Part shown: positions 23,031-33,546 of the stretch, piece after piece
Numbering within the stretch: the stretch's first letter is position 1
Layout of the letters: every line of letters begins with the position of its first letter
Source of the DNA: Chamaecyparis obtusa
Lineage: Eukaryota; Streptophyta; Pinopsida; Cupressales; Cupressaceae
Direction: 5' to 3'
Assembly: GCA_027943335.1 (NCBI GenBank)
Contig: BSBK01008425.1
Span: 248,001 to 312,000 of the forward strand
DNA length: 64,000 bases
Translations under genes and position numbers: made by a program
The notes under the pieces: model-generated
The model's database searches: none
Told to the model about the DNA's origin: nothing
The model's input: the letters and a program-made list of their open reading frames with translations, nothing else

Positions 23031-23045
23031 TGGTATCAGAGCATT
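23031..23045 (+). other. Copia-1 primer-binding site
   Basis: TGGTATCAGAGCATTGG begins 2 bp after the LTR. It is complementary to the 3' end of plant initiator tRNA-Met, the usual primer of copia elements. Confidence 0.85.
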
Positions 23046-23092
23046 GGTCGCTTAGAAAAAAGTTTTAAGGACTTCAATACAAAGATCTCAAA

Positions 23093-24060
23093 ATGTATAA
23101 GAGGGAAGTGCCAAAGCTGAACAAAGAGAACTTCGTAGTATGGAAAAGCCAGATGAAGTTGCACATATCTGAAATTGGGAATTCCGCACTAGAATTGATG
23201 GAGAATGGCTACATAGAATTGACTACTGGTCCCTTGACACTTGATCAATTGAGAGACAAAAATGAAAACAATGTTACTATGATGGAGATTGCTGCTCCTT
23301 GCACCGATGCCAAATTTGAAGATATTTAAAGCTGCACTACTACAAAAGCCATGTGGGATAAACTTTCTCAAGTTTACAGTGGAGATATGAATGTCAAAAG
23401 ACCCAGAGCTTAAGGGGTAGATTCGATGATATGAAGATGAAGGAAGGTGAGAATATTGTGTAGTACACCAATATACTGAAAGAGGTAGTACATGCTATTA
23501 GAGCATCTGATGGAGTTATTAGTGAAGAGACAATTGTAAGCAAAGTCCTCAGAACCTTATTGCTAGTTTACACAATCAGAATATTTTCTATTCATGAAAC
23601 AAGGTCTGCATCTGGTAATGTCCTTACACTTGACAATTTGATTTGTAAACTTACAACCTTTGAATTGAATAAATTTGACAATAGTGCTATTTTGTCTGTT
23701 GAATCTACTTTCATGTCTTCTCTAAAGATTGGTATGTCTAGCAAGAATAATAGGAATGATGATAGTGACAGCTATACCGATGATGAGCTTGATGAACTTG
23801 AAGCTCTTATGGCCAGTAGATTACCCAAAGGTAAATGAAGGTATAGAGGTAAGCTACCTTTGGCATGCTTTAACTATAAAGAGGTTGGCCACATTGATGC
23901 TAGATGTCCACATAAGAAAGATGATGAAATAAACAAAGACTGATCTGAAGGAAGCTATGGGAGAAGAGTCAATAGAGGCTACCGACACAATAGAGACAAC
24001 CGAGATAGTAATGAAAAAGGCAAAAAGGTATGTTACATAGCTGAAGATAATGAATTTGAA
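23093..24060 (+). pseudogene. Copia-1 gag
   Basis: Copia-type gag. The ATG at 23093 opens MYKREVPKLNKENFVVWKSQ, the family's N-terminal FxGxNFxxW-like motif in variant form. A stop at 23327 interrupts the frame. It resumes with TTKAMWDKLSQVY and, after further stops, a C-terminal region ending with the zinc knuckle. The knuckle (near 23863-23905) reads CFNYKEVGHIDARC: the second Cys of CCHC is Tyr, a single G-to-A change. An acidic stretch (DDSDSYTDDELDELEALMAS) precedes it, as in related gags. Confidence 0.8.
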
Positions 24061-24099
24061 TCTAATTCTGATGATGATGTAGAAGTTGTATTTGTTGCT

Positions 24100-24309
24100 A
24101 TGAAAGATGACTCAGAGGAAGAAGATAAACATGTAGAAACAACGCTGATCTTTGAAGTTAACAAAAATAATACATGGATCATAGACAGTGGCTGTACACA
24201 TCACATGACTGGTGATGAGGAGAAATTTGATCAACTTGAAGAATACAATGGAGGATTTGTTAAGATGGGTAATGACACACCCTATATGGTAAGAGGTAAA
24301 GGATCCTGA
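24100..24309 (+). pseudogene. Copia-1 protease
   Basis: This frame holds the copia protease active site, TWIIDSGCTHHMTGDEEKF, with the catalytic DSG intact. GGFVKMGNDTPYMVRGKGS follows, then two stops. Beyond them the + strand continues DGLNYNLLSVTQLNNSGH-like sequence. The same block in Copia-2 reads DWIIDSGCSHHMTG. Confidence 0.82.
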
Positions 24310-25440
24310 TGATAAATTATAGGATAAAATGTGATAATGCTTATTGGGTAGATGGATTGAACTATAACTTGTTAAGTGTGACACAATTGAACAATTCAGG
24401 TCACTGAGTTGCTTTTGAGAGCAAGAAAGTGAAAATCTTTGATGATGGTGGAAGATTAGTTGGAACTGGTGCACAATCAAGAGGTAATCTATTTTATCTT
24501 GATACTGATGAATCTTCTTTCTTGATGATGACAAATGAAGATGCTTGGTTGTGGCATAAAAGGTTATGCCTTGTGAACTTTGATAACATGATTAAGATTA
24601 GTAAAAGGAAAAGAGTTAGAGGTCTTCCTAACTTGTCAAAACTAGATCATATTATGTGTCATGAATGTCAGAAAGGTAAGATGACTAAATCTAGTTTCAA
24701 AAGCAAGGATTATTCAACAAAGAAGATACTTGAGTTGGTTCATATCAACCTGTGTGGTCCTATGAGAACTTAGAGTTATTATGGTGATATATACTTTATT
24801 CTTTTTGTTGATGACTATACTAGATTGATGACTGTTATATTCTTGAAAGAAAAATTTGAAGCATTTAAGATGTTTAAGTGGTATAAAGCAAAGGTAGAAA
24901 AAGATATTGGTAAAGAATTGAAATGCCTAAGATCTGATAGAGGCGATGAATTTATCTCTGATGAATTTACTAATTTCTATAATGAGCATGGTATTAAAAG
25001 ATAGGTCTCTACACCGAGGACACCTCAACAGAATGGGATTGCTAAAAGAAGGAATAGGTCAATAGTTGACTATGCAAGAACACTGATGCTGCAAAAGAAT
25101 GTTGCTCAGACATACTGGAGGGAAGTTTCCAGTACAACTTTTTATGTTTTGAATTGAGTACAACTGAAGAAGGACACTAACAAGACACCCTATGAGTTGT
25201 GGTTTGGACACAAACCGACTGTAAGTTATTTCAAAAATTTTGGAAGAAAATGTTTTATTCTAAAAGATGAGAGAAATGGGAAGTTTGACTCCAAAGGTGA
25301 TGAAGGGATATTTCTAGGATATTCCTATAAAAGCAAAGCATATAGGTGTCTAAATAAAACTACTAATAAAATGATTAAAAGTACTAATGGCTGAGTTGAT
25401 GAGTTTGATGAAAAGAATGTAGAGGAAAGTACAAAGTAAC
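24310..25440 (+). pseudogene. Copia-1 integrase
   Basis: Integrase with the GAG-pre-integrase segment in front. The zinc-binding part is visible: WLWHKRLCLVNFDNM, then HIMCHECQKGKMTKSSF. Core motifs follow: ELVHINLCGPMRT (Asn at the first catalytic position, where Asp is usual), then LRSDRGDEF, then TPQQNGIAKRRNRSI (Lys where the catalytic Glu is expected). The C-terminal part reads YELWFGHKPTVSYFKNFGRK and EGIFLGYSYKSKAYRC. Stops occur at 24772, near 25002, near 25156 and at 25392. Confidence 0.82.
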
Positions 25441-25688
25441 TAGAAGATTATGGTACATTCACTTACATTAAACACCTAGAGTATCTACCAAAGCCGCAAC
25501 TTGTGATAACTAGTCAGCAGGAAAATAATACCAAGGAGTAGGAAAGAGAAACCAACGAGCAAGATGGACCTACCAAGCAAGAAAATGAACTTGTACATGA
25601 TGAACAAGAAAGAAGAGATAGAGTACTGGAAAGATTTTTTAGGAGACATGATCCTGAGATAGAAATTATTGGAGACCGACAAGCTGGC

Positions 25689-26504
25689 ATGCAAACAAGG
25701 AGTAAAGAAAGACAAGGTACATGTCTAGTTTGTGATTATGAGCTGAAAAATGTAAAAGTTGCATTAGAAAATGATGAATGGGTTAATGCAATGAAAGAGG
25801 AAATAGAACAGATAGAGAAGAAAAAAACTTGGACCTTAGTACCCCGACCTAAAGATAATAATGTTATCAGTACTAAGTGGATATTCAGGAACAAGCTAAA
25901 TGAAAATGGTGAGGCAACGAGGAACAAAGCTAGATTGGTATGCAAGGGATATGCACAGGAGGAAGGAATTGATTATGGTGAAACATTTTCACCTATTGCT
26001 AGATTAGAAGGAGTTAGAATGCTACTTGCATATGCTGCACACAAGAAATTCAAAGTTTATCAAATGGATGTTAAGTCAGCATTTCTAAATGGAATACTTG
26101 AAGAAGAAGTCTACATAGAACAACTTGAAGGGTTTGTTGATCCAGACAACAAACACATGGTATGTAGATTACATAAAGCTTTGTATGATTTGAAGCAAGC
26201 ATCGAGAGCCTGGTATGAGAGGTTGCATACTTATTTGTTAAGTATTGGATTTGTTAGAACAAGTGAGAATAACAATTTGTACATGAAAGGAGACACTGAT
26301 GATACTATTATTATTGCTAAGATATTTGTGGATGATATTATCTTTGGAGGTCAAGATAACATATGTAAATATTTTTCTGATGAGATGAGAAAAGATTTTG
26401 AAATGTCTATGTTTGGAGAGATTAAATTCTTTCTAGGACTACAAGTATTCAACAGAATGATGAGATATTCATCACACAATCAAAATATATCAAGGAAGTA
26501 TTGA
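25689..26504 (+). pseudogene. Copia-1 reverse transcriptase
   Basis: An open stretch of 271 codons with the copia reverse transcriptase domain. It reads [18 protein letters not shown], then [50 protein letters not shown] and the catalytic FVDDIIFGG. All key motifs look intact. The frame is lost near the end (around 26450-26500), and the next frame begins at 26501. Upstream (25440-25690) is the charged linker. Confidence 0.9.
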
Positions 26505-27319
26505 AGACATTTGGCATGGAAGATGCTAAACCTGTGGGAACATCAATGGCCACTAGATGTAAAATGACTAAGGAAGATGAAACTATAGAGGTAAACCAGA
26601 CACTGTACCAATCTATGATTGGTAAGTTAATATATGTAGTTCACAGTAGACCAGATATAGCACATGTTGTGGGAATTTTTGCTAGATTTTCTACAAACCC
26701 TAGAGAATCACACATGATTGCTACAAAGAGAATCCTAAGATACCTGAAGAAAATAGAAAATTATGGATTATGGTATCCTAAGGAAGGCAAGTTTGAGCTG
26801 AAGGTTTATACCGATGCTGATTGGGCTAGAAATGTGGATGATAGAAAATGTACCACTGGAGGAGCATTTTTCTTTGGTGAAAGACTTGTTACATGGACAA
26901 GTAAGAAGTAGGCTTGCATTTCTCAGTCTACAGCTAAAGCAGAGTATGTTGCTGCTGCTACAAACTATTCAAATATTGCATATATTAAGCAAGTATTGGA
27001 AGGTATGAATGAGGTAATCACTAAGCTAGTGATTATATACTGTGATAACACAAGTGCAATAAACATTTCAAAGAATCCTATGATGCACTCTAAGACAAAG
27101 CATATATCTATTAAGTATCATTACTTAAGAGAACAAGTACATGATATGCAAGTTAAGTTAGAATTTGTTAAATCAAAAGAACAACTTGTAGACATATTTA
27201 CAAAAGCTCTACCGAAGGATACATTTGAGTACTTAAGGACTAGACTAGGGGTCCGTCCTGTTATCTATTTTTCTTGCAAAGGTAAACAACTAGACCATAA
27301 CTCGATCTCTCCCTTTTGA
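26501..27319 (+). pseudogene. Copia-1 RNase H
   Basis: The RNase H domain continues after reverse transcriptase. It reads YQSMIGKLIYVVHSRPDIAH, then HMIATKRILRYLKKIENYGL, YTDADWARNVDDRKCTTGGA and then a stop at 26909. After that the sequence gives ACISQSTAKAEYVAAATNY and a last frame from 26996 with IIYCDNTSAINISKNPMMHS and EQLVDIFTKALPKDTFEYLR. After TRLGV the sequence stops resembling Copia-2, which suggests the foreign segment begins near here. Confidence 0.88.
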
Positions 27320-28783
27320 TGCTCTTTTCCTGGCAAGAGAAATGCTAATTAACAAGGATGAATCCTTCTTCACTTCGAGCTCCATAGACCCAGGTGGGTG
27401 TACCTTCTCTGCTTATGCAAACTAATATGAACTAATACAAACACCTAATAAGAAGATTCACTAATGGATTAAATAGAATAAATATGTCCTGCAATAGGAT
27501 TCATAATTGAGATGAATCTCTGTTATGGGAAGCCTACCCACATGCTCAATCTATCTTTCAAACTCATCAACAGAAAGGGAAAGTTGATTGATTAAATTGA
27601 TGCTAGTTTGGTAAATGACTTCTAACAGTAAAGATCAGTGCCTTAAATCTAGGCATGGAGTCAAAACCAGTAAATATAAACCCAAACTACAAACCATGTT
27701 TCATTGATTAATTTCCCTACATTAATGCCTTACATTAATACATTTCCATCACTCAATATGAAGAATCATACACATTCATAGCACTGATTAATTTCCAATC
27801 TGCATTTAAGGATTTTACAATCCTTCCTTGAAGGATATCCAAATACAAATAGATACATTCTCCCTTGGAGAAGACAAACTCAATATCCCTTGAACACTGA
27901 ATTCATACTGAAATTGAAACTCAATACAATGAAGACAATTCTTTGAAAACCATACATGCCTTACATGTGTTTCGATTTGCAATCAAATTTACAAATACTT
28001 GTATTAAATCTATGACATAAAATGAAGAACGCAAACCATTACACTTAGACAATCATGAACCAAAATGGAATTTCATTTGGACCCTTCTCTTGGAGAACCC
28101 CTTGCTGGAATCACCACAGACCTGGAACCATTCAATGGATGTTTACCCAGAATCTGGAACCTAGACCAGAGGTCTTCCAAAATTGGAACCCTCTACCCTG
28201 AAAGAATTGTAGAATAAGAAGGAGAAGGAAGAAACTCAGAAATCATAAAAAATTGACACTTGTCTTCCTCCTCTCTACTCATTGGATGAGTCATCCACCT
28301 TCAAACTGGAAATGGGACCTGCTCTCAACTTTGGAAAGCACCTGTCATCTCTTCAAACTAAAATGTGAATCACCGGATATAACAAACTCAGATATTTCCA
28401 AAATATCTCCTCAGCCCCTATTTCATTCAACTGCAAATATCTTGAAACCAACTAGACTTGCATTAAATCTGATCTCAGAAATGAATTCCTCATTCTCTCA
28501 CCTTTCCGGCGATATATAATACTTGATATTTGGCCCAAAAATGAAGCCCCCAGCCATTAAAATAGTCTCTCAGCTCTGTAATTTTAATACTTGCATTTTC
28601 CATATAGTTCAAACTATATGAAAACATGTTTTTAAATTTGATTTTTCAAGTTTGAATGCACAGAAAGAAATAAAATATTAATTTTATTGGCCCTGCCGGG
28701 ACCCACCTAACACGTGGCATGCCCGGATTGGCTGGCCTATCACCTCATTTGCCACATCATCTAGTGACCAGGTGACTGTTCAT

Positions 28784-29027
28784 ATTCTCCAATTCGCTAA
28801 GTTAATTTTTACATACTTGTTTAATCTCGTGAATTGGCGACTACCATTCTCCAAGTTGCCAAGTATTTCATGCTGACCGCCAATTAATCTTGTGAACTGG
28901 CTACTGGGTTCTCCAAGTCGCCAAATTATTTAGGCTAACTGCCAACTAACTGGCGAACTGGCGGATGACGGTTTCGCTAAATCTCTAACATTTTTGGCTA
29001 ACTGCTCTAGCATTTGGTGAATTCATG
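28784..29027 (+). repeat. 62-bp tandem repeat, about 3.9 copies
   Basis: Units start at about 28784, 28846, 28908 and 28971. Each starts with an ATTCTCCAA-like block, followed by CGCTAA or CGCCAA, then GAATTGGCGA or GAACTGGCGG-like sequence. Copies are considerably diverged from each other, most so the last. Confidence 0.65.
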
Positions 29028-29049
29028 AACTCCTGCCACATGTCACCTT

Positions 29050-29095
29050 GTCGCATGATCACATGGGCCAGAAATGGCCCATGCGATCATGCGAC
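29050..29095. repeat. 46-nt inverted repeat with 4-nt loop
   Basis: Two 21-nt arms, 29050-29070 and 29075-29095, pair with a single mismatch (A at 29061) around a GAAA loop. The left arm starts GTCGCATGATC and ends GGGCCA. A transcript would form a long hairpin closed by a GNRA-type tetraloop. No flanking gene uses it. Confidence 0.85.
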
Positions 29096-29874
29096 GACTC
29101 TGCAAAATTTACTTCCATTTTTGCACGGGCATGGAAACCAAGGTGAGTGGCAGGAGGTCGCATGGGCAGAGCCTCCGCTGCTTCAACTTACTTTCATTGG
29201 GCATGGATTTGGTTATATTCATCTTGAAGGCCTATTTTCGGATCAATGTGGGACATTCTTTTTCCTAGTTTTGAAAACTTTCTCCAGGATTTCACCCAAA
29301 ACAATGGGCCTGAGCCCGCCATTGTAAAGCATTCCTCCAGTCAATGTGGGCCCACCAAACACCTATGGGCTTCTACTTACCACACATTAAAAGTGCCCCT
29401 AGATATAAACACAGAAAAGACCACCTACCCAGCCAGTGTGGGATAATTGGTTATTACACATTTTAAACCCTTTCACTGCCTGTAAGTTGATTTGATAGCC
29501 CAAATATCTCAAATGCGTGGGTTCTCACTTTCATTTCACACCGGTAGTCTTAGCAATGAAACCTCACACAAACCTCATGTAGCATTTTTCAGGCCCATCA
29601 CACTTTCATTAGGATCACGTGTCCTCTTTCACGCCAGCACAAGCATCATCAACATGAAGCCATATGTCATGTTCCCTTGCACAAACTCATTTTCCTAGAT
29701 ATCTTAGTTTTTAGCAAAAATAGTTCTGGCATAACGGATCTAGGTTTAGAGATGGTACGCTTTGGGCCCATCAATACCAGTATCTTTCGCTAGCAATCTC
29801 GAAACCATGAAAGGAATTTGGAGATTCCTTGTTCCCACATTTCTCCACACCTCTGTTCTTCTATTTCCTGCCTC

Positions 29875-30125
29875 CACAATATTCTAATCCACCACCACAC
29901 AATGGGCATTCTTTGAGGGCCCCAAATAGCATTCCATCTGCACAACGTTCTCTCAAATCATATTCTGAACTACATGGTTCTTGATCGTTAGCTATGAGCA
30001 TCTCTTTCAACTCTGCCAACTTGACATTCTTCTGTAACTCATCTTTGACTTTCCACAATGCCTTAGATTGCTCCTCCAAACTCCGTTCCAATTCTTTGTT
30101 TCTTGAGGAAGATTCTTCTAATTTG
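29875..30125 (-). pseudogene. PARP1: Fragment resembling poly(ADP-ribose) polymerase 1
   Basis: The minus strand reads RNKELERSLEEQSKALWKVK, then LAELKEMLIANDQ, then EYDLRERCADGMLFGALKEC and PLCGGGLEY. This closely resembles the PADR1 region of plant PARP1, a nuclear DNA-break sensor that makes poly(ADP-ribose). In that family a helical stretch leads into a YDLRDRCADGM...CPLCSG zinc-binding block. Only about 90 residues are present, without DNA-binding zinc fingers, WGR or catalytic domain, and no introns are evident. It cannot be functional. It is joined on the same strand to another host-like fragment (30130-31215). Confidence 0.72.
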
Positions 30126-30129
30126 AAAC

Positions 30130-31215
30130 TCCATCCAACAACTATTGATGCAACCAATGAGCCATTTTGAAATTGGTTTGTTTGTGAGCTATTCTAACGA
30201 GTTGTCGACAGAGCTGTAAAGTTAACTTTGATTCTGGTAGCATGGTATGATAAGCGCGCAAGAGTTTCAACCACAAGAAACAATCTTGTTGCATCACGTT
30301 CATTGGAACTTGAACTACTTGTTGCAAAGAGCTAGATACTTCAGAATACTCCCCAAATTCATCCTGGCAAGCAACAAGCTTGCATCTAGCTTCAAAGGCA
30401 TAAATACAAAGCATATGCCCTTTGTATTGTAGGATCACTCTTGAGCAAATTAAATGCCTTAATAGCATTATAATATCCAAATTTTGGCAACACTTTGTCA
30501 TTGTCCTTTTCAAAATTGAGTCAACTTGATTTACTAAGTTGTCATAGGATGAGCTGATGATCTCTCACATATTAGAAATTTCAACTGAATCAGGCTTCTC
30601 ATACAAAGACTGCTTAATCATGGAAGCATCCATAGTAAAAGTTGACAAATCTTGATGTGTCAACAATACCAACAGTGTCCCATGATAAACAATCTACAAA
30701 ACTAGAAATCTTTCCCCTAATCTTATTTAGCATATCAACAATTGACACCATATATTTTCTTGAATAGATTCCCTTTTGAAACTCAAATGTGCAACTACTT
30801 TTATCCACCCAAAAATGATAATCCTTTGGTGAAACTGGACAATAATCCATCAAAGTTTCAATCACAAAAATCAACACACTGTGCCTCAGTAAATTAGTCC
30901 AGTAACACTAACCGACTTCTAGATTTGGCTTTAAAAACTGACTAAAACCACTGATAAAATCTGTCGTCTGACTGACATATACCTTGAGATACATAGAAAC
31001 ACCTTGCAAAATGGTATCCCTTGACTGTACCTAAGGCAAAAGTTATTAACCTTTGACATTGCCCTTTTCATTATGTTCCTGCAAACACACTGTCAGAACC
31101 TGATAAACTGCATCTGGAATCACCTTGGCAAAAATATCAAACAGAGTCCAAGGAGGCTATAAACTTGCACAGAAGTTCATTGAGATGTGAACAACATGAT
31201 TCAATCACTACTTCA
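30130..31215 (-). pseudogene. Host-like gene fragment, possibly a PI3K-related kinase (SMG1-like)
   Basis: The minus strand carries protein-like stretches in changing frames. They include SEVVIESCCSHLNELL, IFAKVIPDAVYQVLTVCLQ, VIETLMDYCPVSPKDYHFWV, FEKDNDKVLPKFGYYNAIKA and QQDCFLWLKLLRAYHTMLPE, then LTLQLCRQLVRIAHKQTNF. The last block has the helical look of the FAT region of PI3K-related kinases, and SMG1 is my best guess from memory. No kinase domain is present. Frameshifts and stops show it is dead. It runs directly into the PARP1-like fragment on the same strand, as a chimeric, intron-poor capture. Confidence 0.35.
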
Positions 31216-32289
31216 GACTGGGCACTAGCGGGGAAAAAGATATGGCCTCAGAAAAATAGGTACTTGCAGAGACACACTTAGAAAATGCAGAAAACAATGG
31301 AAAGTTCAGTTTGAAAATGCCTTCAAAAGGATATCAATTGGATTGGTAGAAAGCTCAAATCTGAACTGGAAGTAATATGTCAACTTTGTAATGCAGACCA
31401 ACAATAATTTCATTGATAGGTAATACCGGGAAAAAGTTATAAATGAGCAAAGTTGACCTCTGGCAAATTGGTGCACTTCACACTCTTTGCAAATAGTAGA
31501 AACAACAAATGGAATTGCATTGGGAAACTCATCCAATGGATTTTTCATAAGCTGAAAATTGATAGGGATGAAGTAAAACTTGTTTACAATGTAGGGAAAT
31601 GATCATCACTTCACTTCCAATCACCAGGCAAAAGGTACAGCTCCACAAACAGGGCCTCCGAGAATAACTGAACAAGTGCACAAGTGCAAAACTAAGAAAA
31701 CACCTCCGGAAGGGGATGAATAAATAGGGTCAAAACTTATCACACGGACCTGAACTTGACACATAGAGAGTATGCAATGTTTACAACAAGACGCTAGGCT
31801 CAGATTTTTATGACACTTATCAGATTTCAAGATATTCAATCTCAAAGTAGCCCTTCCTGGTGAATTCTACACTTAACAATTTTCTGATTTTTAGACCACC
31901 TAAAAATGACATGATGAAGACCCATTTCAAAATGTGAAATGAAAGTTCAATTGGAATCAATGGGACATAAACAAGGTGTCAAATCATTCTCCACTCATTA
32001 CAGGACCCGAAAACACCCTTTTCACATGTGCATTTTGGACCAAAAGGAGCACTTTAGCAAGTGTTTTACATGGTACCTCAAAATTGAAATTTAAGTCCCA
32101 ACATGTCCCTTGTCTACCGGTCACTGATGTGATCTGGATGTTGCATCAACCTAATCTTATCAGAAGATCATTCATGTTGATGCAGCATAGTTCACACTTT
32201 GGATCATGTTCAAGGTTGTGATAAGTTTGGAGAATTGAAACAGATTGGGATATCAGTATACAGAGATACAGAGAGTGCATTGGACAACA
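31216..32289. other. Rest of the foreign segment inside Copia-1
   Basis: No domain is recognised. Minus-strand frames at 31306-31548 and 31621-31845 are open but resemble nothing I know. The boundary with the truncated 3' LTR lies at about 32290. Confidence 0.4.
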
Positions 32290-33546
32290 ACGAGGATAAA
32301 GAATACATTGAGTAACTTGTTGACGAGTCTATGACCTTATGATATTGACTTGATTATGTTTCATTCATCTATGATGAGGAAAAGAGCTAAAAGACACAAA
32401 GCAGTGTTGTCGATTGATAAAGCATTTCAGTGTACACTGACAAAGTGTAGTGTATACTGAGCATAGTGTAAACTGAGCTTGTGTTCACCGACGCATTTTT
32501 TGTTAACCGAGTAGAACATAGGAACTAAATGACTAGCTTAGCCTTCAAGATTGATGAGATGGAAAGTGTATGATTTCGAGGTAACAGATAATGTTTGTTA
32601 CACAGATCGACGACTAACAAAATTTAGGAAAGATCTAAAGGATGAGAATCAAACATGTTATTGATATAAGTGCCGAGGTATGTTTAAGCGGCAAAATCAA
32701 TGAAGATGATTAAGCGGCAAAATTTGATGGAGCAGAAGAAAATGGTTTACTAGTTTATATAAGAGGCTAGAGATTTCACGGTGAAAAGAATGTCGGAAGG
32801 AGGAGACTACAAAATTATCATGTGGACAAGTTTTCATGCATACCTGATCATACTGGTTAGTGAGAACCAAACTGCAGAGTTTTTACCGAGCGACAAGAAG
32901 CTATTATTGAGTGACATTAATTTACTAAACATTGATTGGAACATAATTGATTTAATGATTAGAGGATTGAATGAGCTTAACATTGATCTATATATCTGCA
33001 ATTGAAGTTGTAATAAGGCAGATCACCTACTGTTACATTTTAACCATTGTACACAGTCAAATCTCTTAACCGAGTGGACTAAGAAAGTCTTTTATGTATC
33101 ATTCATAGAATGAACATTGTTATCCTATCAACCCCATAGTGACTGCTGGTTGGATGATAACGGTTGGTCTAAAATCCTCTAACAAGGTCACACCTAATAG
33201 TGTGTTTGTAACCTTTAATAGGGCTGGGTCTTCACCGACCTCACTTCAGAAGAGTGAATATTTTGGGTTGCTAGTCCCAAGTGGTTTTTCCCTTCATAGG
33301 GTTTCCATGTTAAATCTCTTGTGTTATGTGTTGATTGTGATGTTTATCTGATGTCATATTTACGTGTTGCATATTTTATTTGATCGATAACTACTATATG
33401 TTTTAGACTGCTAATCGATAAAAGCATAGACAATACAATATTTTACGTTACTAAGTATCAAAATTTTTAAGTATTTGTTTTTGGATTATACATTTTGTAT
33501 TGGGACACTGGATAATTGATTCACCCCCCTCTCAGTTATTCTAACA
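32290..33546 (+). repeat. Copia-1 3' LTR, truncated at its 5' side
   Basis: It matches 21780-23028 closely from GAGGATAAAGAATACATTGA onward and ends CTAACA next to the ATTCC duplication. I find no match to the first ~260 bp of the 5' LTR, and no purine tract in front of it. The insertion or deletion that created the 27.3-32.3 kb segment therefore removed the LTR start. Confidence 0.8.

Larger units (their letters stand above)
27320..29860. other. Foreign non-coding segment inside Copia-1
   Basis: No protein is recognised on either strand. The content changes from A-rich (27380-28080) to mixed and GC-richer sequence (28080-29700). It includes a 62-bp tandem repeat and a 46-nt inverted repeat. 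It lies directly between copia RNase H and the host-gene fragments, so it is probably part of the same insertion. I could not find terminal repeats or target duplications for the whole segment. Confidence 0.5.
21551..33546 (+). mobile_element. Copia-1: Ty1/copia retrotransposon with a 5-kb internal insertion
   Basis: A + strand copia element inserted in the LINE. The 5' LTR is 21551-23028 and the 3' LTR ends at 33546. A perfect target duplication, ATTCC, lies at 21546-21550 and 33547-33551. The primer site TGGTATCAGAGC starts at 23031. Gag, protease, integrase, reverse transcriptase and RNase H follow in copia order and end at 27319. Then comes about 5 kb of unrelated sequence, and a 3' LTR that lacks its first ~260 bp. 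All reading frames are broken. Confidence 0.88.

Noticed and set aside
24112..24534. 140-codon minus-strand frame
   Set aside because: It lies opposite the Copia-1 protease and integrase and is a shadow.
28253..28519. Open + strand frame of 88 codons
   Set aside because: No motif or homology is recognised, and nothing supports it beyond openness.
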